A stretch of DNA of 64,000 nt from Bacteroidota bacterium (GCA_023392125.1 JAEVZS010000029.1:1-64000); one strand, 5' to 3'. Shown: positions 1-8,931, numbered from the stretch's first letter. Made by a program: numbers and translations. The notes: generated from the sequence alone by a model not told the origin.

Positions 1-663
1 GCCGACAGTCTGGGAAACTTTACTTTTGAATTTGAGAAAGGCTTTAAGGTGGATATCGCAGGGATAGCCAACAATTACTACCCGATTGCAAAAGAATTCA
101 AACTTAGTAACAAAAATCAGCATATACTTCTTAAACTCCCCTCCAGCAATGATACATCAACAAGTATTTACTATCAGGGAATAATTTTATCAATCAGAAA
201 TTATGCTAAAAATAACAAACCCGAGTTTTGGGGCATTAAATTTAATAAATCCGGAATATATGCCACAAAGAACGAGCCGGACATCTGGATTGAGCAAACC
301 GGAAGTACTTTTCCCGATCTACTTAAAACAGGAAACCTTGTGGAAGGAGTAATACCAATAAACAATATAGATGTAAACGGTTCCGTACTGTTTGATAAGA
401 ATATTGCTCCTATAGATGGATATATAAAAGAGTACAAACTGGGAGGTAATGAAGCCGGTTTTTTTGTAAAACTTTCAGCCAATAAAGGTTTTGCTAAAAT
501 AGTTCTGGAAAAAATCAAAATCAAAAACTCTATCCCTGTTGACAATCAATATTACGATGAAAAAGGAATCGCTATTAATGTCGTCTATCAACCAAACGGT
601 AGTCGGAATTTGAGTATCATACCTAATGTGGATCTTGAGCAGTTTATTTTAAAAGGAATTTAA
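1..663 (+). CDS. Hypothetical protein, 5'-truncated by window edge
   Basis: The reading frame is open from base 1 to the TAA at 661-663. The first in-frame start-like codon is a GTG at 49, but the 16 codons before it also read as ordinary protein, so the true start most likely lies left of the window. About 220 residues are visible. They are rich in Asn, Lys and Ile and look like a beta-rich soluble domain, with no membrane segment or motif I recognise. It is followed by about 115 bp without a clear terminator. Function unknown. Confidence 0.6.
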   Translation, partial: ADSLGNFTFEFEKGFKVDIAGIANNYYPIAKEFKLSNKNQHILLKLPSSNDTSTSIYYQGIILSIRNYAKNNKPEFWGIKFNKSGIYATKNEPDIWIEQTGSTFPDLLKTGNLVEGVIPINNIDVNGSVLFDKNIAPIDGYIKEYKLGGNEAGFFVKLSANKGFAKIVLEKIKIKNSIPVDNQYYDEKGIAINVVYQPNGSRNLSIIPNVDLEQFILKGI

Positions 664-818
664 TTCTCGCCAAATAATCACCGAGTGATTAGACCACTAT
701 CCCAGCGGTCTTCGGCCAACCTTCCTGCATCAGAGCGGAAACGCCCCCGGTAATTTCAGTTCTGGTTCGGTAACAAATATTGAAAACAAAAATACGACTA
801 AAAAATAGCCTTATTCAT

Positions 819-1149
819 ATGAGACAGATTCTGAGGCATGGTTTCCTGATACTGGCATTGCTATACGGGTATTGCTGCATAGCGCAGGATACCAAGCTGA
901 CAAAGGAGGAGGTATTAAAGTTGTATCAGGAAAGTTCGTTGGAAAAGCATATTCTGCTTCTGGATTCTTTCAGGGTTAGTATTAATAAATTCGTCAAAGA
1001 CCCTTTTGATAATATTTATCAGGGAGACTTTAACGACAACGGAACAGAAGATTTATTGACTGCAATCATTCCCAACTATGGCTGTGGATACCAGTTTTTC
1101 CTGATGGATTACCAGACAAATAAAAAAGCGAAGCAAGTAGTCAAGCTTA
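819..1149 (+). pseudogene. Secreted hypothetical protein, 3' end lost
   Basis: The likely start is the ATG at 819 rather than the TTG at 780, because a good signal peptide follows it (hydrophobic stretch ending ...YCCIAQ). The mature part contains a D-N-G-T-E-D motif like those of VCBS/FG-GAP-type secreted proteins. The frame stays open to 1259, but from about 1149 onward it reads antisense through a remnant of an alcohol dehydrogenase, and the translated tail (LPLLLCGRCSS...) is not protein-like. I infer that the genuine 3' end was deleted and that the ORF end at 1259 is accidental. Confidence 0.5.
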
Positions 1150-1257
1150 ATCCAGATCTACATCCTTTGCCGTTACTTCTCTGCGGTCGATGTTCATCTG
1201 CTTTAAGTCCGCTTCCGGCGCTTCTGTACCAAAAGCTTTTATACTTTGTCTGTTCAT
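1147..1257 (-). pseudogene. Remnant of zinc-type alcohol dehydrogenase, N-terminal 36 codons
   Basis: On the minus strand, ATG 1257-1255 opens a 36-codon frame starting MNRQSIKAFGTEAPEADL and containing MNIDRREVTAKDVDLD, then TAA at 1147. This matches the N-terminus of YahK-like NAD(P)-dependent alcohol dehydrogenases, where the next residues would be an ILYCGVCHSD-like zinc-site segment. The match stops exactly where the stop appears. The fragment lies 48 bp downstream of the cyclophilin-like gene on the same strand, so it was probably the third gene of that operon. The rest of the enzyme is missing. Confidence 0.65.
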
Positions 1258-1305
1258 GATCTGCTGTTTTGCCTTAAATTGTCCTGATTTTAGTTTATTG
1301 CTTTT

Positions 1306-1770
1306 TTATTCCAGCTCAAAAGTAACGGTTACATTGCCGGCGCCTAATGCCGATGCCAGGCCCGTCACATCATCTATAGTTCCCAATTTTGTGTAGCTGT
1401 AAGATGTAGAAAAGGTTTTGTAGAATACGACCAGTGTTCTGGAGCCATACAACATTAAGTCGCCATTTTTTATGGTTTGAGGATTGGATGAATTTGTCGG
1501 AAGACTTGCTGCCAGGTCATAGTATTTCTCGTTGCCGTTCAGCTCGGTCATATGGATGGTCAAGGGTAGCATTTCCTTAAAGGCTTTTGCCGAACTATTG
1601 TCCAAAAGTGTGGCAGTAAATATTTTTGAATTAACCTTTATTCTGATTTTACCGTTGGCCATGGTGCTATTGCTTTCTATATTGATACTGTCATCATTTT
1701 TCTTACAAGACGATGCACTGCTGATAAGCACCGACATAAAAGTAAGAAGCATTAAAACCGAATGTTTCAT
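1306..1770 (-). CDS. Cyclophilin-like fold lipoprotein
   Basis: 154 residues. The N-terminus is a lipoprotein signal with lipobox-like SASSCKK, so the mature protein is probably membrane-anchored. The remainder (IRIKVNSKIFTATLLDNSSAKAF, MTELNGNEKYYDL, NGDLMLYGSRTLVVFYKTF) is the pattern of the bacterial cyclophilin-like fold family; whether it has peptidyl-prolyl isomerase activity is unknown. It is 9 bp downstream of the hydrolase gene on the same strand and so very likely co-transcribed with it. In related genomes such proteins often sit beside hydrolases and alcohol dehydrogenases, consistent with the dehydrogenase remnant downstream. Confidence 0.7.
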   Translation of the reverse strand: MKHSVLMLLTFMSVLISSASSCKKNDDSINIESNSTMANGKIRIKVNSKIFTATLLDNSSAKAFKEMLPLTIHMTELNGNEKYYDLAASLPTNSSNPQTIKNGDLMLYGSRTLVVFYKTFSTSYSYTKLGTIDDVTGLASALGAGNVTVTFELE

Positions 1771-1779
1771 ATCCCGCTA

Positions 1780-2877
1780 TTACTTTAAATGTTTTTTAAA
1801 AAATGTTTCCAGCTTATCGAAAGGAATAATATCCACTTTATCATACAAATCAACGTGGTCTGCATCGGGTACAATTACCAGTTCTTTCGGCTGGGAAGCC
1901 ATTTTATAAACATCTTCGGAATAATAACGGGAGTGGGCATTTTCTCCCGCAATCAGCATAACCGGACGCGGAGAAATCATTTCGATGTTTGCGTACATCG
2001 GAAAGCTGAAAAATGACATTGGTGTTGTAGCAGTCCACGCTGCGGTAGAGTTGACAGCCCTCGGATGAAAGCCGCGAGGTGTTCTGTAATAGTCAAAAAA
2101 TGCCGCTAAAACAGGGTCAGGATTATCCGGTAATGTTTCAGGAAGCACACGCTCTCCTTTTACAATATTCCCGTTTTCGTCAAACGGAATTTCGTGAAAA
2201 CCTATCGCATAGCTTCCGTTTTCTGCATCTTTCCAGCGTTGCCGGCTTACATAGCCGATCACTTTCTGGCGTTGCTCCATTGTATAGCTGTCTTTATAGC
2301 TACGGCTGATGCTGCGGGACATATCATACATAGAAGTCGTGGCCACAGCCTTAATCCGTGAATCGCTTGTAGCGGCAGTAAGCGCCATACCTGCCAGACC
2401 ACAAACGCCCACTGCTCCGATATGATTGCGGTCTACTGATGGTAACAAGCCTATATAGTCTGCTGCTGCGCTATAATCTTCGGTAAAAATATCGGGTGAG
2501 GCGACATTACGGACTTCTCCGCCGCTTTCGCCTGTAAATGAAGGATCAAAAGCCAATGTTACAAATCCTCTGGCAGCCAGCTCGTTTGCATAAAGACCGG
2601 AGGATTGCTCTTTTACCGCCCCGAAAGGTCCGCTTACGATTAATGCCGGAAGCTTTTTATTTCCGATATCCTTAGGCGTATATAAATCTGCGGACACCGT
2701 AATACCGTATCGGTTTTTGAAGGTTACTTTTTTACGGGTAGCTTTTTCATTCAGCTGAAAAGTATAATGCTCCGCTGTATCCATTGCTTCTGTGGTTTTC
2801 GTTTCTTCTTTTTGCTGGTTTTGCTGGCAGGCTCCTAATGTCAAAAGGAAGGATACCATAATTACTGATCGCTTTTT
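1780..2877 (-). CDS. Alpha/beta hydrolase lipoprotein (dienelactone-hydrolase-like)
   Basis: About 365 residues from the preferred start at 2877 (an upstream ATG at 2901 is possible). The 2877 start puts a lipoprotein signal with lipobox LTLGAC directly at the N-terminus and places the upstream operator at the same distance (about 65 bp) as in the two neighbouring genes. The core has the oxyanion region VSGPFGAVKEQ, a nucleophile elbow GVCGLAG with cysteine in place of serine, and a late D-A-D-H with a candidate catalytic His. Cys elbows are known in dienelactone hydrolases. Probably an esterase on a small substrate at the cell envelope; substrate unknown. Confidence 0.75.
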   Translation of the reverse strand, partial: KKRSVIMVSFLLTLGACQQNQQKEETKTTEAMDTAEHYTFQLNEKATRKKVTFKNRYGITVSADLYTPKDIGNKKLPALIVSGPFGAVKEQSSGLYANELAARGFVTLAFDPSFTGESGGEVRNVASPDIFTEDYSAAADYIGLLPSVDRNHIGAVGVCGLAGMALTAATSDSRIKAVATTSMYDMSRSISRSYKDSYTMEQRQKVIGYVSRQRWKDAENGSYAIGFHEIPFDENGNIVKGERVLPETLPDNPDPVLAAFFDYYRTPRGFHPRAVNSTAAWTATTPMSFFSFPMYANIEMISPRPVMLIAGENAHSRYYSEDVYKMASQPKELVIVPDADHVDLYDKVDIIPFDKLETFFKKHLK

Positions 2878-2918
2878 CATTAGTAATACTGTTTGTCTCA
2901 TACAAAGTTAAGCATAAA

Positions 2919-2969
2919 GCCTCACAGCAAAATTGCTGTGAGGCTCAAACTTGTTTTCTGTAAGGCTCA
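2919..2969 (-). promoter_or_regulatory. Operator A: 22-bp-spaced GGCTCA repeat with hairpin
   Basis: GGCTCA occurs at 2942-2947 and again at 2964-2969 (22-bp period), with TTTTCTGTAA before the second copy. A perfect 12-bp inverted repeat with a 2-nt loop (2919-2930 and 2933-2944) overlaps the first copy on the gene-proximal side. The same element lies upstream of 3698 and of 4619. It is a likely site for the AraC regulator encoded at 3792-4619. Confidence 0.6.
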
Positions 2970-3122
2970 GATCCAGTATTGTTATACGTTGAGAATAGTC
3001 CTGCTATTTCAACAGCGGCAACTGATTTAGCCTGTTTTTGATTTTTTTTATAGCGACGCGAAGCATAGATGCACAGGAAATTTAATCGTATGCTTTTATA
3101 TGCCACCCATACTCCAGGTGTC

Positions 3123-3698
3123 CTATTGTTGCTCCGGTGTGATGGTTTTAATAATTTTTGCAGGAATACCTCCAGCGATTGCATTATCAGGAACGTCTTT
3201 TGAAACTACTGCACCTGCAGCGACTACTGCGTTTTCACCAATGGTTACGCCTTGCAGAATGGTGGCTCCCGCGCCAATCCAGGCATTTTTCTTAATGTGG
3301 ATATGTCCGGCCATCAGCGCATGTCTGTTTTCGGGCGACACAGGATGTCCTTCGGACAATAAGCTGACTTTCGGCGCTATCAGCACATTATCTTCTATGG
3401 TAATTCCTCCCAGATCAAGAAACGTACAGCCGAAGTTGATGAATACGTTTTTACCGATCCTGGTATGCTTTCCGTAATTGATATACAAGGGGGTGAACAG
3501 GGCCAGGCTTTCGTCTATTTCGCTATTTGTAATCTGGCCCAGCAAGTTTCTTATCTCGGCAATATCTGCCGAATTGTTCATCTGTATGAGTAATTTTTTT
3601 GTAGCATATGAAGCTTCCAGCATTTTACAGGCTTCCGGGTCATCCGGCGAAATGGTTTCTCCGTTTTTTAGTCTTTCAAAAATATCCGTTGTTTGCAT
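3123..3698 (-). CDS. Sugar O-acetyltransferase (maltose/galactoside type)
   Basis: 191 residues, the usual length of the Maa/LacA family. The N-terminal helical region ([16 protein letters not shown]) is followed by left-handed beta-helix hexapeptide repeats such as [31 protein letters not shown], then the active-site-like [11 protein letters not shown] with the conserved His, then [21 protein letters not shown]. It would transfer acetyl from acetyl-CoA to a sugar hydroxyl in the cytoplasm. It lies between the hydrolase and the AraC gene, all on the minus strand, each with its own copy of the repeat operator. Confidence 0.85.
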   Translation of the reverse strand: MQTTDIFERLKNGETISPDDPEACKMLEASYATKKLLIQMNNSADIAEIRNLLGQITNSEIDESLALFTPLYINYGKHTRIGKNVFINFGCTFLDLGGITIEDNVLIAPKVSLLSEGHPVSPENRHALMAGHIHIKKNAWIGAGATILQGVTIGENAVVAAGAVVSKDVPDNAIAGGIPAKIIKTITPEQQ

Positions 3699-3760
3699 TG
3701 AATTACATTTTTTTTACAATGAAAAGTTAAAAATAAAGCTCCGTAACAACTTTGCCGGGA

Positions 3761-3788
3761 GGCTCAAATCCGTTTTCTGCAAGGCTCA
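3761..3788 (-). promoter_or_regulatory. Operator B: 22-bp-spaced GGCTCA repeat
   Basis: GGCTCA at 3761-3766 and 3783-3788, separated by 22 bp, with GTTTTCTGCA between them. The block aligns almost base for base with the element at 2942-2969. It starts 63 bp upstream of the acetyltransferase start at 3698. Confidence 0.6.
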
Positions 3789-3791
3789 ATT

Positions 3792-4619
3792 TTAAATTTC
3801 GGTCGGTGGTATTCCGTACTGCTTCTTAAATGCAGTTGAGAAATGCGAAGGGTTTTTAAAGCCTACTTCAATATATACATCCCGGACTTTTTTCTTTTCT
3901 TCCTTTAGCTTTATATAAGCCATTTCCAGGCGTTTTTTTATCAGCCATTTTTGCGGTGTGAGATTGCTTATTTTCTTGAAATCTCTTTTGAACGTAGCTA
4001 AGCTTCGTCCTGTAAACGAAGCGATTTGCTCCATTGTGAGATCTTCCATATAGTTATTGCTGAGAAACTCCCAAAGGTCAATTTTCCAGGGTTCGGCAAA
4101 ATCAAAAAGTATCGGGTAAAGCAATTCGTTGCTGTTCAGCAAAGCGTAAATTCCTTCCAGCAACTTCAAATGTGTAACGCCTTCCGTCGGTTTTACGTCG
4201 CTGTTAAAATACGGTGTGAGCGATTGGAACAAGCTTTCTATGGCGGGAGTCGGTTCTAACCTGAAAACAGTGTTGTCCGAAACTTTTACATCTTTCGGAA
4301 TTTCAGATTTGCTCATCTTGCTGTAAAACTCACGCAATACGCTCCGTTTGAATGTCAGCGAAATACCTTTATATAAATCTTCACCTTTGCTGTTTTTGTA
4401 CATTTTTAAACGGTGGTCTCTCCGGATAAAAGCGCAATCGCCTGCCTGTAACGTTATCTTTTTGTTCCGGTCTTCAATAACCTGCTCGCCCGAATACAAA
4501 TACACCAAAACGTGTTCCGGTGTAGCGTGAATACACTTTTCACTGTAGTCCGAAAAGCACGAAAGGAATATGCCCGAATAGCTTATGGTTTTTAATGTAT
4601 CGTCTTGCTGTACATCCAT
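3792..4619 (-). CDS. AraC family transcriptional regulator
   Basis: 275 residues. The N-terminal cupin-like sensing part (EHVLVYLYSGEQVIED, LQAGDCAFIRRDHRLKMY) is followed by a C-terminal double helix-turn-helix: MEQIASFTGRSLATFKRDFK and then VRDVYIEVGFKNPSHFSTAF with a G-I-P-P-T end. The second helix-turn-helix carries the classic AraC signature. Its own upstream region (4690-4717) carries a copy of the repeat found before the two downstream genes, so it probably controls all three, including itself. The inducer is unknown. Confidence 0.9.
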   Translation of the reverse strand: MDVQQDDTLKTISYSGIFLSCFSDYSEKCIHATPEHVLVYLYSGEQVIEDRNKKITLQAGDCAFIRRDHRLKMYKNSKGEDLYKGISLTFKRSVLREFYSKMSKSEIPKDVKVSDNTVFRLEPTPAIESLFQSLTPYFNSDVKPTEGVTHLKLLEGIYALLNSNELLYPILFDFAEPWKIDLWEFLSNNYMEDLTMEQIASFTGRSLATFKRDFKKISNLTPQKWLIKKRLEMAYIKLKEEKKKVRDVYIEVGFKNPSHFSTAFKKQYGIPPTEI

Positions 4620-4689
4620 AATTCCCGTTGTTGCGTTATGTTTTAACGAACAAAAATAAAATTTATATTTCTGTATTACTTTGTTGCCA

Positions 4690-4717
4690 GGCTCATTTTA
4701 TCTTTCCGTAAAGCTCA
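4690..4717 (-). promoter_or_regulatory. Operator C: 22-bp-spaced GCTCA repeat
   Basis: GCTCA at 4691-4695 and 4713-4717, spacing 22 bp, with CTTTCCGTAA between. It is the most diverged of the three copies and sits about 71 bp upstream of the AraC start, consistent with autoregulation. Confidence 0.5.
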
Positions 4718-4837
4718 TCAGCTTTTCCCCGATTTGCTGTAATCAGCATCCACAAAAAGCTCTTTCCAATAAATCGCAGGTCTGTTTTGTGCAATATATG
4801 ACAATAGTAAACCAGGATTCCTGCTATGCCCCGCTGT

Positions 4838-5521
4838 TCAGGGCATTATCCCGTCCAGCTTTGACCGCAGGTGTTCCGAAAACTGCTGCAAAGATTTTAC
4901 TTCTTCATCACTGTCTCTGAACACACAGAATATTTCTCCGGCTCCTCTGATTTCAACGTGGTGCCGCGGATATTTTTTGCCTTTTACCGGCTGAATAAAA
5001 ATGAATATTTCCTGAGGTTCGGAAAAATGCAGAATAATCCACACATCCTCTTCCGGATGATTTTCCGCATAGGCTATCTTGTCCGGACGTACCCAATAAT
5101 CCTTGCCTCTCATGCGTTCCGTTCCGGTCACTTCTACTTTCAGGATAGCAGCTTTGGGGTTTAATGCATGCATAATATCAATATCCGGCTTACCCTTTTC
5201 ATCAGGATGCTCTTTGATCAGGGCTTCTGTCTCAGCGCCAAAGCCGGCAATTTTCACACGTACATTTCCGTCAAGGCCTTTAATCAGGCCGGCAACTTTT
5301 TCAATTCGTACTTTTTCCTTTTTCCAGACATTCTGATAAGCCTGCTTCCAGAAAAAGCGTTCCTGTTCTCGCAATTGCTCACAGCTTATTGCATCGCCCA
5401 CTTTCAGATTCATTGCCTGAAAGGTTCTTTTTCGCACTCCGGCACAAAATGCACCGTCTATGTAAATGTTTAATCTGTCCGGATCTGTTTGCTGTACGGT
5501 GATCCCTGTAATTATAGCCAT
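4838..5521 (-). CDS. Putative restriction endonuclease with RecX-like N-terminus
   Basis: 227 residues, starting 25 bp after the methylase stop, so the two form an operon. Residues 1-60 (ITGITVQQTDPDRLNIYIDG, LKVGDAISCEQL) resemble the N-terminal segment of RecX-type proteins. The C-terminal half has P112-D113, then a hydrophobic strand ending in E130-V-T132, then RGKDYWVRPDKI. That is the order of a PD-(D/E)XK nuclease core, but the last lysine is replaced by threonine, so activity is uncertain. Function is inferred mainly from the adjacent DNA methylase; no specific family could be named. Confidence 0.5.
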   Translation of the reverse strand: MAIITGITVQQTDPDRLNIYIDGAFCAGVRKRTFQAMNLKVGDAISCEQLREQERFFWKQAYQNVWKKEKVRIEKVAGLIKGLDGNVRVKIAGFGAETEALIKEHPDEKGKPDIDIMHALNPKAAILKVEVTGTERMRGKDYWVRPDKIAYAENHPEEDVWIILHFSEPQEIFIFIQPVKGKKYPRHHVEIRGAGEIFCVFRDSDEEVKSLQQFSEHLRSKLDGIMP

Positions 5522-5546
5522 ATGAAAGATTTAAAAAATGGTTTAA

Positions 5547-8249
5547 TTATTTAAATGTAGCCTCTATCAGAGTAATTTCTGCTTCTGTAAGCTCAAACAG
5601 CTTGTAAATGTCCCGGTCACTTACCGGATCTGCCCGGGAATCAAGCAGTGATTTATGCCGGAAATATTGTCGGGGAAAAGGAATTCTGTTGGTAACAACA
5701 TTATCAAAATGCATGGTTCTGATTGCTCTGGCATAAATAAAATTATACACATACCAGTTGATCAGCTTGCTGTTTAGCAAAGCGCACGCGAAACTCCCGG
5801 AAACATTTTCATTGAAGACAAACTGATTAATGGTATCCAGGATTATAAAGTTTTCTTTGCCAGTTGGCGGGTTAGCGGCAATAATTTTGATATGTCCGAC
5901 GGGATTGGCAAGATGGGCGACAATATTCTGAACGATAACAGCATTGTTCTGAATGCTGCCATTGGGCTCTACTCCGGAAATATCATTTAAATAGCCCCGC
6001 TGAGATTGTCTGATATGCTGTCTTTCTATATCTATTCCGCCCAGTACTCTGTATTTGCCACGGGGAAGCAGGCTGCTCTGAATGCCCACTCCCCTTTTGT
6101 TGGTACAGATATCTCCGAAAAACAGCTTACCGGACCTGATTTTTTCTGCCAGCTGAATTTCTGTTTCGGTTATGCCATTCAGAATAAAGCCAAAATCATC
6201 CACCAGCGTTTTGGGTGTTTCGGTCAACTTCACAAAGCAATGACCACTGACAGTCAGGGAATCGTAACAAGGCAACTCCCTGTTCTTTTCAATCTGAGCT
6301 ATACAGGCTTCCAGCTTGACTTCCTGCCAGGGTTTGTGACAGTCTGCAATCAGGCTGAGCTCGTCTCTGAACAGCTCCCTGATAGCAGAGTAGTTTGAGG
6401 CATAGGTAAATGCCTTGGGGATAATATACGACAGTATTCCCTTATCCTTCAAAAGCGCTCTGCCTTTGTACAGAAACAGAATAGCAGTTTCTGCCGAGTT
6501 AAAAAGATTCTTTTTTACGTATTGCTTCTCACTGTCCGAAAGCTTTACGCCATATGGCGGATTACCGATTACCACATCAAAGCCGGCAAATTCGCCTTCT
6601 GCGTTCAACACTTCCGGAAACTCAAACCGCCATTCGAAAGCATTCTCAAAAATGCTGCTGTCCATGTGGTCACTCGAAAGATTTCCTGTCTTTTTTACGT
6701 CTGGCTCGTGCTGCGAATATTCCCTTCTGATGCAATCCGATTTTATATCAGCGCTCAGCTGCTCTATTTGCTTTTTCTGTTCCTTATTCCCTGTGCTTTT
6801 ACAGGCATTAATGGCATTTTTATAGCGTTCGGCTGACCATTTGCTTTGCTTAAGCACCTGCTTCAGATCAGCATCAGGAGCAAACCGGCTGATAAGAGAA
6901 TTTCCGCATTTTATATTGCTGTCAATATCAGGAAGCGTTTCAAGCTCTATGGCATTTTTGTAATACGCGTTTTTCAGAAGCTCAATCCCCAAACGCAGAC
7001 GGCAAATTCTTACTGAATTGGCATTGATATCAACGCCAAAAAGACAATTTTCAATAATGGCTTGCTTTTCGTGAAAAAGTGCCTCCTGTATCCGCCGGCT
7101 TTCCTTATCTTCCGGGTTGTACTCAAAGAGCCGGCCTTCGCTGTCTGTAACAACCAGTTCATCATTTACTACTTCCACCTTATATCCCTTCAGGCAATTG
7201 CCTGAACGATCCTGCAGAATTTTCAAATCGTGCTTAACGGCAATCAGTTCATTGAGCGCCGAAACCAGAAAGTGTCCGGAACCTACCGCCGGGTCACAGA
7301 TTGTAAGGCTGTTTACAATATCACTGGCTTCTTTCCGGTCTTCGATTTTGTCGCGCAGCTCTTCAAAGCACGTGCAGTCCCATTTTTTGATTTCATTGAA
7401 TTTCTGCACAACAGCCTTACGGATAGCTTCACGGCACATATACATGGTAATAAAACCCGGAGTAAAAAACGAGCCGTCTTTATAACCGTTTATTTTCTCG
7501 AAAACCAGACCAAGCACAGAGGCATTGATAAAGGTCTTGCCATCTTCCTCTGCCGCTAAACCAGCGCTGCCGAAATGGTACGCATTTAGAAATTCAAGCA
7601 GGTACTCGAGCGCTGAAATGTTTCCTGTCCGCTTTTTACCCTGCCGGTCTTTCAGCACGGTCTGCGGAAAAACGGGAATGGTTTTAGTATTTTTCAGGCT
7701 GCCAATAAACAAAGTTGCCTGTTCAATATCCGCAGGCTTAAAAAGTGATAAGTTGAGATGGGGCACTTTTTCAAATGCTTTTTTCACCTCATCGCTCCGA
7801 TCATCATGCCTGCATGCCAGAACCTGAAAAAACAGCTTATCCAGATCATTATAGCTTTTGATTTTATCGGAGTTGAGAAACGAATACGATTCGTCACCCT
7901 TATGCCAGCTGATGAGCTGGGTTTCCAGCAGCTTCAAAAACAGCATACGGTTTATCCAGGTAATACAAAGCTCAAGAGCTGCATAGAAAAGCGGCTCTTC
8001 TGTCATACAGCCATACGAATCCGGCTTTTCAGGACCGCCAGACTTATGCAGGCTGTCCAGCTGAGCAATGACCTCTTCGAGAATGGTTCCCGAATGCCTT
8101 TCACCCGGCTTGTTCCGTTCGATCAGCTTTTTGCTTTTGTCCCTTGTTTCGGCCAGCCCGATGATGTGCAGCAGCTCTCCGTAAAAACGTTTGTCAAGAC
8201 TGTTGCTGTCGCTCAGTGCTTTCCCGGGTTTCAGTTCATTTAAAATCAT
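5547..8249 (-). CDS. Eco57I-class N6-adenine DNA methyltransferase, lacks N-terminal nuclease
   Basis: 900 residues. SAM-binding motif I appears as DPAVGSGHFLVSALNELI near residue 318, and the adenine-methylase catalytic motif as VVIGNPPYGV near residue 563. The last 200 residues (TNKRGVGIQSSLLPRGKYRV, then NPVGHIKIIAANPPTGKENF) look like a TaqI-type target-recognition domain. The start region LSDSNSLDKRFYGELLHIIG corresponds to what lies in the middle of larger type IIG enzymes, so the roughly 300-residue N-terminal nuclease is absent. An in-frame stop upstream shows that the missing part is not simply a misannotated start. Predicted role: host DNA methylation in a two-protein restriction-modification locus. 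Confidence 0.8.
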   Translation of the reverse strand: MILNELKPGKALSDSNSLDKRFYGELLHIIGLAETRDKSKKLIERNKPGERHSGTILEEVIAQLDSLHKSGGPEKPDSYGCMTEEPLFYAALELCITWINRMLFLKLLETQLISWHKGDESYSFLNSDKIKSYNDLDKLFFQVLACRHDDRSDEVKKAFEKVPHLNLSLFKPADIEQATLFIGSLKNTKTIPVFPQTVLKDRQGKKRTGNISALEYLLEFLNAYHFGSAGLAAEEDGKTFINASVLGLVFEKINGYKDGSFFTPGFITMYMCREAIRKAVVQKFNEIKKWDCTCFEELRDKIEDRKEASDIVNSLTICDPAVGSGHFLVSALNELIAVKHDLKILQDRSGNCLKGYKVEVVNDELVVTDSEGRLFEYNPEDKESRRIQEALFHEKQAIIENCLFGVDINANSVRICRLRLGIELLKNAYYKNAIELETLPDIDSNIKCGNSLISRFAPDADLKQVLKQSKWSAERYKNAINACKSTGNKEQKKQIEQLSADIKSDCIRREYSQHEPDVKKTGNLSSDHMDSSIFENAFEWRFEFPEVLNAEGEFAGFDVVIGNPPYGVKLSDSEKQYVKKNLFNSAETAILFLYKGRALLKDKGILSYIIPKAFTYASNYSAIRELFRDELSLIADCHKPWQEVKLEACIAQIEKNRELPCYDSLTVSGHCFVKLTETPKTLVDDFGFILNGITETEIQLAEKIRSGKLFFGDICTNKRGVGIQSSLLPRGKYRVLGGIDIERQHIRQSQRGYLNDISGVEPNGSIQNNAVIVQNIVAHLANPVGHIKIIAANPPTGKENFIILDTINQFVFNENVSGSFACALLNSKLINWYVYNFIYARAIRTMHFDNVVTNRIPFPRQYFRHKSLLDSRADPVSDRDIYKLFELTEAEITLIEATFK

Positions 8250-8516
8250 CAGACACTCTATTTTTCTGACGGGTATGATTGTTCTTTCAGATATATACCG
8301 ACAGCGGTAAAATCAGGCCGTTTTCAACTCACTAAATTACAAAAAAGCGAACAAAAACGGCTTAATGCCCCGGGAGAACGAACCTGGACCTTCTCTCTCC
8401 TATCCTGAAATCCCGGTTATACACTATAGCTTTCATCTGCTGCAGCTTGCTTATACACCGGAAAAAATTCAGAGAGGAAGAGAATTTTAATCAACCAACT
8501 CTTCCCGCATTCAGGA

Positions 8517-8879
8517 TTAGCATTTCCCTTTTTTAATATCTTTCATGACGCTTTCAAGCATTTTCTTTATCTGCTTAAACTTTTTGATTTTACTGTCAAT
8601 CTCAGATACTTTCTTTTCAAAAAAGGAAAGAATTTCTTCTTCAGTAGAAGTACCGCTGAACCAAGTGTTCATCAATTCCCTGATTTCCGAAAGAGCGAAA
8701 CCCACTTCCTTGGCTTCCTTTATTATTTCAATTCGTTCAACCACACTCTCATCATAGTTTTTGTAGTTGTTGGTTTTGACATTTTCATCCACTATGCCTT
8801 GTATCAGACCAAGGTTTTCATAATACCTTATGGTATGTATGGATACGCCTGTTCGTTTTGATAATTCATTAATAAGCAT
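8517..8879 (-). CDS. MerR family transcriptional regulator
   Basis: 120 residues. The N-terminal winged helix-turn-helix reads INELSKRTGVSIHTIRYYEN with the MerR YYE signature, followed by NYDESVVERIEII and a dimerisation coiled coil (about 80-115). The C-terminal sequence ends in KGKC with only one Cys, so it is not a standard metal-binding MerR/CueR. It is divergent from the two SDR-like genes, and a palindrome lies in the intergenic region, so it probably regulates them. Confidence 0.9.
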   Translation of the reverse strand: MLINELSKRTGVSIHTIRYYENLGLIQGIVDENVKTNNYKNYDESVVERIEIIKEAKEVGFALSEIRELMNTWFSGTSTEEEILSFFEKKVSEIDSKIKKFKQIKKMLESVMKDIKKGKC

Positions 8880-8907
8880 TGCTTTTATACAATTCTAAAA
8901 AAAGATA

Positions 8908-8931
8908 AAGTATAGAGCATAGTCTATACTT
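8908..8931. promoter_or_regulatory. Predicted MerR operator
   Basis: A perfect inverted repeat, AAGTATAGA - 6 bp - TCTATACTT (8908-8916 and 8923-8931), lies between the divergent MerR gene and the SDR-like genes. The size and position match MerR-family binding sites. Confidence 0.6.

Noticed and set aside
1143..1148. AAGCTT at the double-truncation junction as proof of a cloning artefact
   Set aside because: A six-base site is expected by chance about every 4 kb; kept only as a caution in the finding.
6006..8243. Several 100-160-codon plus-strand frames
   Set aside because: All are opposite the DNA methylase gene, whose motifs are clear on the minus strand.
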